From: Tanytarsus gracilentus | Lineage: Eukaryota; Arthropoda; Insecta; Diptera; Chironomidae | DNA length: 64,000 bases | Assembly (NCBI GenBank): GCA_038502055.1 | Contig: JAXRKN010000045.1 | Location: 9,041,501 to 9,105,500 of the forward strand | Reading direction: 5' to 3' | Part shown: positions 48,101 through 58,841 of the stretch, in pieces | How positions within the stretch are numbered: the stretch's first letter is position 1 | Layout: the number at the start of each line of letters is the position of its first letter | Position numbers and translations under genes: made by a program | The notes under the pieces: model-generated | What the model was told of the DNA's origin: nothing | What the model saw: only the letters and a program-made list of their open reading frames with translations | The model's database searches: none

Positions 48101-48843
48101 TCCTTCAACTTTTCCCTTGTCCCTTTTACGTTCATTATCTTATCATTTTTTGAGAAAAATATTGTGTTCCATAAATATAAAAATTATAATGTAATTGTAC
48201 AAAAGAACAAAAAAAATCATCGAGAATGTTGGCTGAATTCAAAATTATCACTCATCGTTACCATCGGATTGTTCAATGGAAAAATATTGGATTGGAAAAA
48301 AATTCTATTTTTGATATGTCAAGAAATTATTGGATATGTGATGAAGAAAAATGATTAAGTAGGTGACCTAAAAAAATGATGATAATGAACCTGAAAAAAA
48401 AATTAAATTTATTGTTAAGGAAAAAATTCTAGTATGATAAGAAAATTTTTTTAGATTAAGATGAAAATGTTGCAAAATTTGAAATTGTGTCATGTTGTAG
48501 AATATCTTTGTCAAATTTTGTGGCATTCCTCTAGGCTTTTAAGGCATATATTATGACAAAAGAATATCTTCAATATTTTAAGGTCTTTCACGCATGCACA
48601 ATGACGATTGAAAACTCTAATAGCTAAACTAATTTTTGCTTTTTTCTCTTCTCTGCTCATTTCTCTCTTCTTTTAGTAATCGGTAAACGTAAATTCGACG
48701 GCTTAGGTGTAAGCCAAGGGGATCCGAAGCGACGTTTTGGAATCGGCAATGGGGGCAATTGGGGAAGTCAGCCTTTACCGCAACAGCCATTGGGCAACGG
48801 TGCAGAGCAATGGTATACTGACACTTATCCAACATGGAGTTAA
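36116..48843 (+). CDS. Syp: Syncrip / hnRNP R-Q RNA-binding protein
   Basis: Twelve-exon coding path: 36116-36426 (exon begins 36114), 36483-36610, 36678-36919, 39009-39144 or alternatively 40519-40654, 42172-42305, 42357-42485, 42542-42682, 42744-42850, 42909-43027, 44371-44525, 46475-46664, 48677-48843. Phases agree throughout and give 652 residues. N-terminal acidic/NURR domain (KKVAAKLDDIYKTGKLAHSE), RRM1 (about 168-246, CEVFCGKIP), RRM2 (about 248-330, RLFVGNIPK and RGFCFLEYE), RRM3 (about 341-412, VKVLYVRNL, DYAFVHFED), Met/Pro-rich linker, Tyr-rich segment, RGG-like tail, NLS-like GKRKFDG and the end WYTDTYPTWS. Syncrip binds mRNAs in nucleus and cytoplasm; in Drosophila it acts in neuroblast timing and synaptic mRNA control. 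Introns are far longer than in neighbouring genes. Confidence 0.96.
36920..39008 (+). other. Syncrip intron before the mutually exclusive exon pair
   Basis: 2.1-kb intron with donor GAGAG|GTAAGT and acceptor TTCAACAG|CTC. No other coding exon seen. T-rich and CT-rich stretches are frequent. Confidence 0.7.
39009..39144 (+). CDS. Syp: Syncrip mutually exclusive exon, version 1
   Basis: 136 nt, enters in phase 0 and leaves in phase 1 (ACA G|GTAAAT). Encodes LDNYEIKPGKCLKINVSVPN then LRLFVGNIPKSKGKEEILDE, that is the end of RRM1, the linker and the first beta strand and helix of RRM2. It joins in frame to both the preceding exon (AVRE|) and the next constant exon at 42172 (G|CT GGT). Confidence 0.93.
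40519..40654 (+). CDS. Syp: Syncrip mutually exclusive exon, version 2
   Basis: 136 nt, exactly the length and phases of the exon at 39009. Encodes LNDYEIRKGKKIGVTISLNN then HRLFVGNIPKNRDHDEILEE, ending with donor GCAC|GTAAGT. It aligns residue for residue with version 1. Including both exons in one transcript would add 136 nt and break the frame, so they should be used one at a time. Residues around RRM2 RNP2 are kept while linker and helix residues differ. Confidence 0.92.
40655..42171 (+). other. Syncrip intron after the exclusive pair
   Basis: 1.5-kb intron ending AAACAACAG|CTGGTC. No further exon copy of the RRM1/RRM2 junction was seen in it. Confidence 0.6.
43028..44370 (+). other. Syncrip intron upstream of the Tyr-rich exon
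   Basis: 1.3-kb AT-rich intron, donor TACG|GTAAGT and acceptor TTTTATAG|ATTATG. If retained it would give Tyr-Gly-Lys and a stop at once. No other exon recognised. Confidence 0.6.
44371..44525 (+). CDS. Syp: Syncrip Tyr/Asp-rich exon
   Basis: 155 nt, entering in phase 1 and leaving in phase 0. Encodes DYDYDFVGFSDYRGGYNESF and YDEYYRSFDGDYPYPSSVAP, matching the Tyr-rich low-complexity segment of vertebrate hnRNP Q/R. Because its length is not a multiple of three, skipping it moves the next exon into a second open frame. Its ends fit both neighbouring exons. Confidence 0.9.
46475..46664 (+). CDS. Syp: Syncrip RGG-like exon, open in two frames
   Basis: In the main frame it encodes VGGLGQRGIPRGRVVGPRGN and on to KALAANTT, then splices to VIGKRKFDG. 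The 3' splice site at 46474 has a poor pyrimidine tract (ATAAAATCAAAG). A second AG at 46491-46492 (CTTGGGCAG|CGTGGA) is in frame and would drop six residues. The frame two bases later is also open across the exon (see findings). The first half looks like an RGG box; the second half less so. Confidence 0.75.
48677..48843 (+). CDS. Syp: Syncrip terminal coding exon
   Basis: Starts after TCTTTTAG, main frame reads VIGKRKFDGLGVSQGDPKRR, then NWGSQPLPQQPLGNGAEQWY and ends TYPTWS-stop at 48841-48843. The KRK and KRR clusters resemble the nuclear localisation region at the end of hnRNP Q/R. Confidence 0.93.
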
Positions 48844-51800
48844 ATAAACTCTTCTCTTTCACATCATCAACAAATCAACAACCAATAATAATAATAGACA
48901 GTAACGACGATTAAATTCAGCAACAACAATATAACATCATTCGACTACAATAGTGTGTGACATCAACATCAACCAACAATAATAATTAATTAATAACCGT
49001 TTTGAACTTTAAATTATTAATCCATTCATTTAAATTGTCAAAATTCATCAGTTGAGAATTGTAATTGAAAAAAATATAAATATATAAAAACAAAAAATGA
49101 GAAAATGAGAATTTCAAAAAAGAAAATAGAATATGAACTAAAAAATTTAAAGGACTGGCCTGAATGTCTGTGAATAATTAATTAAAAAATTTACTATAAT
49201 TAAAGGAAGATAAAAAAAAATTTCGTGATTAATAATGAGAGATAATGAATGAGAAATTCGATGTGGGTGAAAATTTAATTGAATAATTAGGAACTATGTA
49301 ATAAATTATCAATTGCGGCTTAATAACGTACACGAACGTGAAATGAATGGGGACACATACACACAAAACAATGTGAAAGGATTTTAAATTCTTTTTCGAC
49401 TGATTTTTCTATATAAATTGAAAACTAAATATGATATAAAATATGAAAAATCACAGTAATTGAAATTAACTATTCAAAATGTAATTGATAAGGAGAATAG
49501 AAAACGAGTTTCGATAAATTGATCATTTGAAATGCAAATGAAAGAATGTGTAATAAAAAAAACTAATTGTCTTATGTACTCACAAAAAAAAAGATTAGTG
49601 GATTAACACTCGGAATAGAGGATACAATTTTTTAAAATAGGCGTTGTAATGAAAAATGAATTAGGATTGAATTAACTTCAATTAAAAAATAACCACACAC
49701 TTAAACAAACAAGCTCACATACACACACACACACACGAAAGAAAATAGCTGATTTTTCCCACTTTAATTCACTTTTAATAAAATTACAAAAAAATATCAC
49801 AAAACAATAGAAAAAGGAAAAGTTATCTCATCTTACGCGGCAAAAATAAACGGTCGATAATTAATAGATGACAACCTTTCACACACACAAAAAAAAATAG
49901 AAATAGACGCAGAGAGGATTGTTGAAGATCATAAAAATGTTCTCTCAAATATAGCCAAGTGAACTTTTTAAAAGCTCTCGTTGAGTGGCCATAGCAACTA
50001 AAGACAGCAGCAAAATTCACATCCATTCACATGCCTAAAGAAATATTTCAATAGAAATTTGCATCGAAAGAGGAAGAGAGAGAGAGAAACATAATAATTT
50101 AGTCATTATTAGTTATTGTACAGTGAACCGCATGAAGGAAAACAAATTAATGGTTAAAAAAATAATATCGATGAATATGGACTTTATATGACGCCGTCGC
50201 GAGTATTAGGAAAGCCAATTTTTTAGGATTTAGAAATTAAATAACAAAAAAAAAATCGAAAGTAATGAGAAAAATCTTTCAAATTTGACGCAAAAAGAAA
50301 ATTGTGATGAGGAGAGAATGAAAGAATTTTTTAGGATATTTGCTATATGATAAAAAGAAAATTTGTAATAATTAGTTTCGAATAATGAATTGATAGCTTC
50401 TCCATTCTTTTTTCTTCAACGGTTCATGTCAAAAAAAAAGAGAAGAAAAATGACAATATTGACATTGTGGAATGGGAAACAAAGGAAGAAAAAATTTGTA
50501 AGCTAGGAAGCTCTTTTTAAATTTATTAGAATAACTAATTCACATACACACACATACATATATACATTTTTAAGTCCTTTACTTTGCTCGCTTCCATTTA
50601 TTTCTCATTCATTAAAAAAAATTTAAACACACCCACACAAAACATTACACAACTTAATAATATTATTAAAAAAAAGAATGAAGCACACATCTCTCCATCA
50701 AATTAAATTTAAAAATTAGTTTTTTTTCCTCCCAAATATAATTCTTCATTTTATGCTATAATAAATAAAAATAATTAAACTGATGATAAAGACTAACAGC
50801 AAATGAGTGTCCACCATTACCGACAAAGATAAATAAAAAGAAAAAGAGAAAGAAGAACATGCGAGAAATCCCCAAACTTAGATGATTAAGAGTGAAATAT
50901 AACAAAACGTCGCTTCGAAGAGTATACAAATTAAATCTATTCTAATTTAATTAATTTTATTTCTTCAATTTATCAATTTATATGCATACAAAAAAAAGAG
51001 ATGAAAACACTAAACAAAATGCATTCAAGGTGTTTTTTATTCTTTTGCTAGATAAAAAGAGAGATGATTATTGTAATTATTAAATTTAATAGATAGCGAT
51101 TGAGCTATTTTTAAATTGAGTTTTTTAGTTGAATAATTTTTACATCATTTTTTTTATATTTTGAAATATTGTAAACAAATTTTGATTTTTTTTTGTTCCC
51201 AATCCCTCTTTATATGCTTCCCAATCCTCACTATATTATTCTCTCTCACATATAGACACACACACACACACACCCTGCAAGTTATTTTTATATTGGGGTA
51301 GTTGATTATTTTGTTAATTTATAATTAAATTTTTTTTCAAAGATTTTTTAATCGAGATTTCTCTTTGCAAAATTTCTTCCGCTTTATTCACAATTCTTTT
51401 TTTTATAATCTTTAAGTTTTTATTCAATTTCACACAAATGAAAAAAATGGGTGCCTTAAGTTTCACTGAAATTTTTTGGCTAACCTCATGCGAGAGAGAT
51501 AAAAAATGTTTTTAGTTTTTAAAACTGCAAATTAATCCCCGATGAAATTTTTTAGTGATAAAAAAAATGTTTTGTTCAATTTCAATATTTTGAGTTTTCT
51601 TTTGAGTTTAATCTTTTTTTTAAATCATACAATTTCTTTGAAAGAGAGAGAACAAGAGAGAGCGATAGATGCAAACTATATTAAACTGTCAGATTTATAT
51701 GAAAAATTATTATTTTACGCCTTTTTATTTGTTTAAATGCATACAAAAAAAATTATAAGATGTTTTATTGAAGACTAAAATTTCAAAACTATAAAATTCA

Positions 51801-54280
51801 ATTTTTATGCTAAGTGAAATTTTTTGTTTCAAAAAAATAAAGATCCAAATTTTAAATTGAAAAAAAAGAGTTGATGTCCACAGACCTTTATGTTGTTTTA
51901 TTATTTTCTTTGTTTTAAAAAATCGAAATTTAACAAAAATATAAAATTGGCCGTGATTTTACCTTTTCTTGGTTTTAATTGACTCTCTTTAAGTGATTAA
52001 TCCTTATTTTGTTTCTTTTATTGACAGATAATTTAAATAATTATTTTAATTCATTGTGATTGCATCTTTTGAACAGCCCCCACTAAAATATATTTGAGAT
52101 AAAATATCGGACGATGATGAAATTTATGCTTCATTGTGACTAGAAAAATATTTTTTGGTAGTTCGCGATTTCTCCAAAAATGTCCTTTGAAGTTTTCCAA
52201 AAAATATAAAAACATTTCCGTACGAAACAATCCTTTTGCGATCCTAGTCGTCAGTAAATTTTTCTAGTCACTTTGTTGGATATTTTTCAACATAATTTAA
52301 TAATCAGGCGTGGCACTAACCTAGGGATGGTTTATAAATTTTGAAAATTTCAGAAATTCGATTCCCTCTCGCCTGACTCACCCACAGCAAACACGAAGCA
52401 CGATTGAAGATGAACAAAATAAAGTTCAGAACCCTCTTGAGAGAAAGATTTTACAGAGCTAATATAAATTTTATATTTTTATCAAAAGCTCATTGAGTAA
52501 TGTTTAAAAGAAAAACAAAAAAAAATCTATGAGAGCAATGCAGATTAAAAATGCACCACACAGAGTTAACTTTGTCTCTTATTATTCTCAGTACAGAGAA
52601 GATATAAAAAAAAGCTAAAAAGATCATTAAGCAAAAGATTGCGATGCGATAACTAAATGAGAAGCGAACCCGAATTTTTAACTAATTATTTTTAACAATA
52701 TAAAAATAAGGATGAATATTCGTGGTGAGGAATCAAAGACTGAAAACAAAAAATGTAATCTAATTAAGATAAAAAAAAACATAAAATCATGAAAATGTCT
52801 TTAAGATAAAAAAATAAAATGGAGAGATTTACGGTAAAAAATATGTCCTGAAGATCAATGTGAAAAAAAAGATGAAGTTAAATGGTGGACAAAAAAGTGT
52901 TCAATCAAGAAGAATCTAAAAGTGAAAAAAAATATGCGATGTGAAGAAATTTGAAAATCAAATTCAATTTTAAAAAAAAGAGTGAAATAATGAATCGAAC
53001 GGAAAGAGGAAAAAAATAAATGGATAAACGTTGTGCAAATATTTATTAAATGAAAATGAAACAAATTGATTGATTGAACTATAATTTTTTTTATAATGAA
53101 TAAATCTTTTTTTTTAGTTGATATTTTTTAATTATGAATTAAGGAATGAAAAAAATATTTAATTGTAAATTTTTTTCAAAAATCTTTGTAGATGTTTTTT
53201 ATACAATGGAAAGAACATGAAGGAAAATATTGCTCACTATAAAATCCACTTGAAAAAAAAATTGATTACACTCATACACACCCAGTTCACAGGCATATAA
53301 TTTTATGACGATAAAAAAGAAAAAGTCTTAACAGTTTTTTTAGAAATGCACACGACAGGGAGGCTGCTATATAATGATGAATAGTTAGAGATTTTTTATT
53401 GCTGAAATTTTAAAAATTGTTGTCAGCAATGAAACAGAAAAATTTTTGCAAGAAGTGGAAAAATAATTTTTAAAAAATATTTTTCCATTTCTTGAATTTT
53501 CAAATAAAAAGTTTCTCGTTCCTTAAGCAAAAAAAAACTTTTAGAGAAGAAAATTTAATTTTCTCTCACACACACAGACATAACGCGAAAAAAATAGTAA
53601 CGATTGTTTTTAATAAAAATGTGCGCTCAATTTGAAATGGGAAAAAAGTAGATAGAATGCATAACGATCATAAAAATATTAAAAAAAAATTAATTGAAGG
53701 CCATAGAGACGATTTTGTTCGACTTCAAAGTTTAATTTAAGTTTTCATATTAATCCGTAGAATATTCAATATTCGTTGTGTTTCAATTTTAATAAGTTTT
53801 TGCATTAGATTTCGCTCCTTTTAGTTTTTTTAATGAGGAAAAAAATAGGAAAAAAGTTCAGTTAATATGCATTTTAGTTATCTCCAAGGGATGGACAACT
53901 TAAAATTTTTGACATCGTGAAATTATCATCTAAAATCAGCTGTGTCCATCCCTTGGACATTTCTTCCTATAATAATTTTTAATTTCTGAAATTTCTTTAA
54001 GTTACAACAACCAAACAGCAGTTTCAACATTTTTAAACTATATTTACTCCAAATTTATTGTCGATTAAGTAAAAAAACATATTAAAAAAACAATAAAAAA
54101 TTTTCAATAATTTTTGGGTCACGAATAAAAAATTTAAAACTCCAATTTTAGTGGAGAGTGGACGCATGATAAGAAAAAAAATTATAAAAGTAATTTTCAC
54201 AATTTAATTTCGTATACATATGTAAAACTACTATTATGAAAATAAAAATTAATAAAATGGTGAAAAATGTAAATTTTCTC
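48844..54280 (+). other. AT-rich region, probably long Syncrip 3'UTR plus intergenic DNA
   Basis: 5.4 kb with no coding exon. Many AATAAA words occur, so the poly(A) site cannot be chosen. CA microsatellites lie near 49.72-49.73 and 51.26-51.27 kb. The right end contains a 15-bp-arm inverted repeat and the 3' flank of the gag-like gene. Confidence 0.4.
53883..53957. repeat. Perfect 15-bp inverted repeat with 45-nt loop
   Basis: Arms TCCAAGGGATGGACA (53883-53897) and its exact reverse complement (53943-53957). The arms are about half GC in otherwise very AT-rich DNA. It could form a stem-loop in RNA of either strand. No flanking element was recognised. Confidence 0.85.
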
Positions 54281-55252
54281 TTATTTCGGAAAAAGTTTTC
54301 TAGCAACATGAGATGTCAGCACGCACTTTTCCTCGTTAATTTCTTTGGTGTAATAAAATTCAGCATTAATATGAACTCCATATCTCTCCACCTTCGCTTC
54401 AAGCGCCTTCGTGAATTTCATTTCATTAATGACAATTTCCTTATTGTTAAAGATGCCACACTTGATGTTGTGAGCATCGAAATATTTTTTAGACATGACA
54501 TTGACCGAGTAAGCATCGCTAATGGTGAATCGTGTTGCGACCTCACCAATTCGACATGAAAATGATTTTTCCTGTTGACTCGAAGGGCTGTGAGTTGATT
54601 GATTTTTCTGAATCGATTCGTTTCTAAAATTTAAATTATCTCGATCATCTTTTAAAAATTTCAGTTTAGAATTTTGAAAATTAATCTTTAAATTTGATTC
54701 TCTCTCAAATCCTCTTTTTCTTGGATCATTTTCTGCCTTTGCAGCAAATTTTTCCTTTCCATTCGAGTTGACACTGTTGAGCTCATTTTTAGAGCATTCT
54801 TCAATTTTAACTTTCTTAAGAATTTCACAATTTTCAGTTGCTGAATTCCTCTTGAGAGACTTATAACACGCTCTTGCCAAATGACCCATGCCATTACAAT
54901 TTTTGCACACTTTACCTCTACCTGGACATGTTTTGTCTCCTGATTTATGATCATCATAGCCACATCGTGGACATTGATTCATTTTCATTTCTTCATTTCT
55001 TTCCAATCTCGCTGCATAACTAAGCAACTCAGTCAAACTCATGACCTTCTCGAATGCACTTTTTCTCAATTGAGAAATGTTTGTCTTCTCGACAATTTTA
55101 TCAAAAATTTGACTCTCGTCATTGTCAAATTTGCAGTACATTGCTTGTCTTCTCAAACGATCCACCCAGTCAATAGTGTTCTCGTTTCTATTTTGTAGCA
55201 ATGTGTTGAAAATGTATCGCTCATAAGCGATTGTTTTCTTTGGATTGTCCAT
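54281..55252 (-). CDS. Ty3/gypsy gag-derived protein with zinc knuckles and degenerate protease
   Basis: Single intact ORF of 323 residues starting at ATG 55252. Residues 1-90 match the C-terminal half of a gypsy-type capsid (YERYIFNTLLQNRNENTIDW, FDKIVEKTNISQLRK, MSLTELLSYAARLE). Two zinc knuckles follow: C94-C97-H102-C109 (an unusual CX2CX4HX6C) and C116-C119-H124-C129 (canonical CX2CX4HX4C). A basic/Ser linker leads to a retropepsin-like block (IGEVATRFTISDAYS) in which the catalytic D-S/T-G is D-A-Y (Asp246), so it should be inactive. The ORF stops before reverse transcriptase and lacks the usual first half of gag. No LTRs were seen. Either a remnant that has stayed open or an exapted host gene; a related shorter copy lies 3 kb away on the same strand. 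Confidence 0.75.
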   Translation of the reverse strand: MDNPKKTIAYERYIFNTLLQNRNENTIDWVDRLRRQAMYCKFDNDESQIFDKIVEKTNISQLRKSAFEKVMSLTELLSYAARLERNEEMKMNQCPRCGYDDHKSGDKTCPGRGKVCKNCNGMGHLARACYKSLKRNSATENCEILKKVKIEECSKNELNSVNSNGKEKFAAKAENDPRKRGFERESNLKINFQNSKLKFLKDDRDNLNFRNESIQKNQSTHSPSSQQEKSFSCRIGEVATRFTISDAYSVNVMSKKYFDAHNIKCGIFNNKEIVINEMKFTKALEAKVERYGVHINAEFYYTKEINEEKCVLTSHVARKLFPK

Positions 55253-55844
55253 TTTGTAAAATTATTAAATTCTCGGTGTAGTTTTCAACTAAACGTTTTT
55301 CGTTGACGATAGCCAAAGTCCGACTGAGTTTGTAAATTAAAGTATTGAATAATTGTACAAACTAAATATGATATGATTTACTCCACGTGTGGATGAAAAA
55401 AAATTTTTGGTCATAAAATATATACGAGATGGTCGAAATTGAAACTACAGAACAAGAACTTTAAGATTAAATAAAAAAGTAATCAAATTTTTTTCTTTAT
55501 GTCCATACGTGGGATTTTCTTTTGTCACTTGTCTATGTCAGCATGTCTCCAAGTGTCCGATTCTTTCAAATACAAAACTGTACGACAAAAACAAAATTAA
55601 ACTTTTTTTTGGAGTAAACTTACATGCTTATGATGAGAGCCAACGATGACACTTCTGATCGAGAAATTAGACTGATATTTTTTACAGATATTCTGAGGGT
55701 TTTTATACTAAAATTTTAAATCGATTTTTGGTGAACATGAACTGTGATAGAACTGGCGTTTTCTAATTAAATCTTTTGTATTTCATAATTTCGTCGCTTA
55801 TTGAAGGCCTTTGATGTAGTTATCAATTTTAATTTATTGAAAAT
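55253..55844. other. Spacer upstream of the gag-like gene
   Basis: AT-rich, no coding sequence. It would contain the promoter or the missing 5' part of the gag-like ORF, but no capsid-like coding sequence was found in any frame. Confidence 0.4.
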
Positions 55845-57419
55845 CGTAAAATTGTTTTTGTGAGATGAGCCCCTCGATGGGTACAAACTAAAATTTAAAA
55901 AATTTAATTATTTTTAGTGTTTTAGTGAGTTGTTAGTGTTAAACTCTTTTTCATCGGACAGTTAAGACATCAGTTAATCGACGTAACACCGAGTTCATCT
56001 AATTAAGTCAGGTATGCAAGTAAGAATGAGTGAAAAATTTTACTGAATTATTTTTTTTTTCATTATTTTTAATTTAAAGTCTTTGTATGTCTTAAAATTA
56101 ATATTCACTCATTCTTGCTTTAAAGAGTATAATTAAGCACTTCTTAGCATCTGTTTCACTTTGAAACTGTAATGATCGGGAATTGAAAATAATTTTTGTT
56201 TTGATCCTACTGGATCTCAACTGGATCTCTACTGGATCTTTGTAACCTGAAAAAGTTTAATTTTTCAAGTTGGTATTGCATTTTTTTTCTTCTTTTTCTT
56301 TTTTCTTACTCATCTTCAAAACTTCTGCTTAGCAGAGTTTGATAAAAATTTATTTATTAACTAACTTAACCAGGGGAAAATAAGCGCATTAGGTTGGTTT
56401 TTCACAAAAATTGCATTTTGAGTTATTTTGAATAGAGGAAGCAAAGATTAAGTCAGAGAGTTAATAGAGAAAATTTAATTAACCTCACCAGGGGGAAATA
56501 AGCGTATTTGGATGGTTTTTTATGAGAGTTACATTTTTTGAGTTGTTTTGAACAAATGAAACGTAGATTCAGTCAAAGAGTTGAAAGAAAAATTTATTTA
56601 ACTTACAGGGGGAATTAAGGGGTTTTATAAAAATGTTATTTTTATGCTTTATCTTATAATTTTTATCAATTTAATGACATTTTGATCGTATTCGTTGGTA
56701 TCCAACAAAACCAACTGTTAATCTTAGTGACCAGTTGAGGAAGGAAGTAGTGAGTACTTACGGACGAAACTTGAATGACCTGTACTACCCATGCTAATCA
56801 ACTAGATTAGATGGAGGAAGGTAGATGATAAACCAAACTTTTATACAATTGGTTTGACTTAATACTTTATAAATTTATGTTTTATGTTTGTTTGTTTTGT
56901 AATGTAGGTGGGCCAGTGCCTGACAGCTTGTCAGGACTGAGGAAGGTTGTAGTGACGGTAACTTTTATACAATGCCGTCGAACCACCTTTGACTTATTTA
57001 TTTATTTTTCTAACTGCAATCGTAAGATTCAGTTAACTAACCCATAATTGTGATTAGTTGGAAACACTCTAGGAGTGATCACAAGACTGTTCATAATGAA
57101 AAATTTCACGTCATGGATTACGGCGCCCTGATTGGTTTTTTCCGCTGGGCGTTCCATGATAACTAACATTAAAACTCTGATGGGGGTCTATTCGATCGCT
57201 AGTGCGTCTTTCTCAAGACGTGCGTTGCAGCTCCCGAGGTGGACGATTCCTGAGGGGACGTCCATTGTTGAGGGGGAAAAAAGGGGTAACTTTACTCTAT
57301 TCTTAAGAGCAATCTTAAGAGTTCTGCATGGTTTGCGTCTATCCTGATTAAGTTCTGTGTCGCTACCCATCAGCAATCAATCAATCAATCAATCAATCGT
57401 AAAATTGTTTTTGTGAGAT
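55845..57419 (+). mobile_element. Non-LTR retroelement, copy B, with 22-bp target duplication
   Basis: Body 55867-57397 (1531 bp) between perfect 22-bp direct repeats at 55845-55866 and 57398-57419 (both begin CGTAAAATTG). The 3' end is an (AATC)n tail of about six units. The body has no reverse transcriptase ORF; the longest frame is 71 codons or less and unrecognised. It contains a two-to-three-fold internal repeat of about 115 bp (56366-56625), three ACTGGATCT words near 56.2 kb, and an imperfect hairpin (56021-56033 with 56104-56116). The 3' third shares short motifs with copies A and C (GAGGAAGG, TGATTAGTTGGAAAC, ACAAGACTGTTC). Non-autonomous or a long 5'-truncated 3'UTR. Confidence 0.88.
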
Positions 57420-58183
57420 CATTCACTATGTGATAAGCTTTACATATATTTATGCTTTTCATTTAATTTACCGAATTACACCATGAAAAATTGTAAAATT
57501 TCTGAACTATTTGAAAAAACAAAAATCATTCTTGAATTGTCAATTTTCAAATCATGCATGACTTTTTTTAATGATGACTAAACAGACAGGAAAAATTTTA
57601 TGCTAATTTGTTGCATCGAAGACATGTAATTTTTCGTTAAAAGAGAATTTTTTAAAATAAGCGAAAAATTAAAAAAAAATTAAAATAATTTAATTTAAAT
57701 TTTTTTCCTTATCAATTTCAATCTATTCTTTTATTTTGATGTCACAAGGCATCACTCGAAATGGAACTGAAAAGAAAATTTAATTATTTTAAGCCGTGAA
57801 GAAATTTATTCTTAAGGCTTATTAATTTTCTTAATTTTTTTATTTGTGAGTGTGTAACTAAATTTAATCGAACACTAAAGTTCTGAAAAAGATTACCTGA
57901 AACCTTTTAAATTAATTTAAGTTCCAAAAGTTAATTATCTTCTTCAATATAACTCACTAATTTTTATTTTAATTAAATGAATTTGATTTTGGTTAGTTCA
58001 ATTTTTTAGAGCACTCAATCAATGCGTGTTGATCGCTTCAGTGTTGAGATGGAAAAGAAAGACTGAGATGGGACACAATTTCTCATTCGGTTTGTTCTTT
58101 CTAGAGTACTAAAATACATTATTTTAGAGAGAGATTTTAAATTCTATTGAAATATTCCATTAATAGTTTCTGTCTATTTCATT
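57420..58183. other. Spacer between copy B and the second gag-like ORF
   Basis: AT-rich, no gene seen. Contains the 3' flank of the shorter gag-like ORF. Confidence 0.4.
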
Positions 58184-58537
58184 TTATAATTTTGCAAAAA
58201 GTTTAAATTCAAATGTGTGAGGGTTGAAAGAGGTGTAAAAAAAAAATTTTGTGACATTTTCCATATTAGTTGACCGACGACGAATGCTCTTTATCGATCT
58301 CTCGTAGCTTGTAAGCCAATGCATCAGTCCAATAAGGTCGAGAATATTTTGTTGAAAAACGAACTGTCTAAGTTCTTCGTTGTGAGTTTTTTCGATAAAC
58401 TGATCAAAAATTTGACTGTCACGATCGACGAAATCGCAATTGTCAGCATGATGTTTAAGTCTTAAAATGTAATCGAAAGGGCTTTCATCAATGCCTTGTT
58501 TCAATTTGCGAAAATTATAACGTGCGAGATTGCTCAT
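58184..58537 (-). CDS. Short gag-derived ORF, paralog of the 54.3-kb gene
   Basis: 117 residues from the ATG at 58537 (MSNLARYNFRKLKQGIDESP). It aligns with the first 90 residues of the larger gag-like protein: DYILRLKHHADNCDF with WVDRLRRQAMYCKF, RDSQIFDQFIEKTHNEELRQ with DESQIFDKIVEKTNISQLRK. After the capsid-like block the similarity stops; there are no zinc knuckles or protease block, and the tail is Phe-rich. It is either a truncated copy or a 5' exon of a longer gene. Starting further upstream would need a non-ATG codon. Confidence 0.55.
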   Translation of the reverse strand: MSNLARYNFRKLKQGIDESPFDYILRLKHHADNCDFVDRDSQIFDQFIEKTHNEELRQFVFQQNILDLIGLMHWLTSYERSIKSIRRRSTNMENVTKFFFYTSFNPHTFEFKLFAKL

Positions 58538-58841
58538 GATTTCTTTTACTCGAAGTGAACTCTTCAAAAACTAAAAACTATCTAAATGCATGCTCTCTTT
58601 CTAAATAAAATGAAACGAATGCTAAATTTTCTTGAATGTGTGAGAAAGGATTTTGCATCTTATCAAATTTCGCTATCGAGTTTCCGTTCAAAATTGCTTA
58701 AAGAGCTATACAAATTCTTGTGTGCAATGATCAAATTCGTTCTGATACAAAAAGTATTTTGTGTCAAGATTGAAATTTAAGGAATGGAAAAAAATTAAAT
58801 CTGTCGGTGTCGTAAAAAAATGAGGTAAGCAAATATTTTTA

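Noticed and set aside
57132..57347. 71-codon ORF inside retroelement copy B
   Set aside because: Not recognised, short, and overlapped by another frame antisense; insufficient to call a gene.
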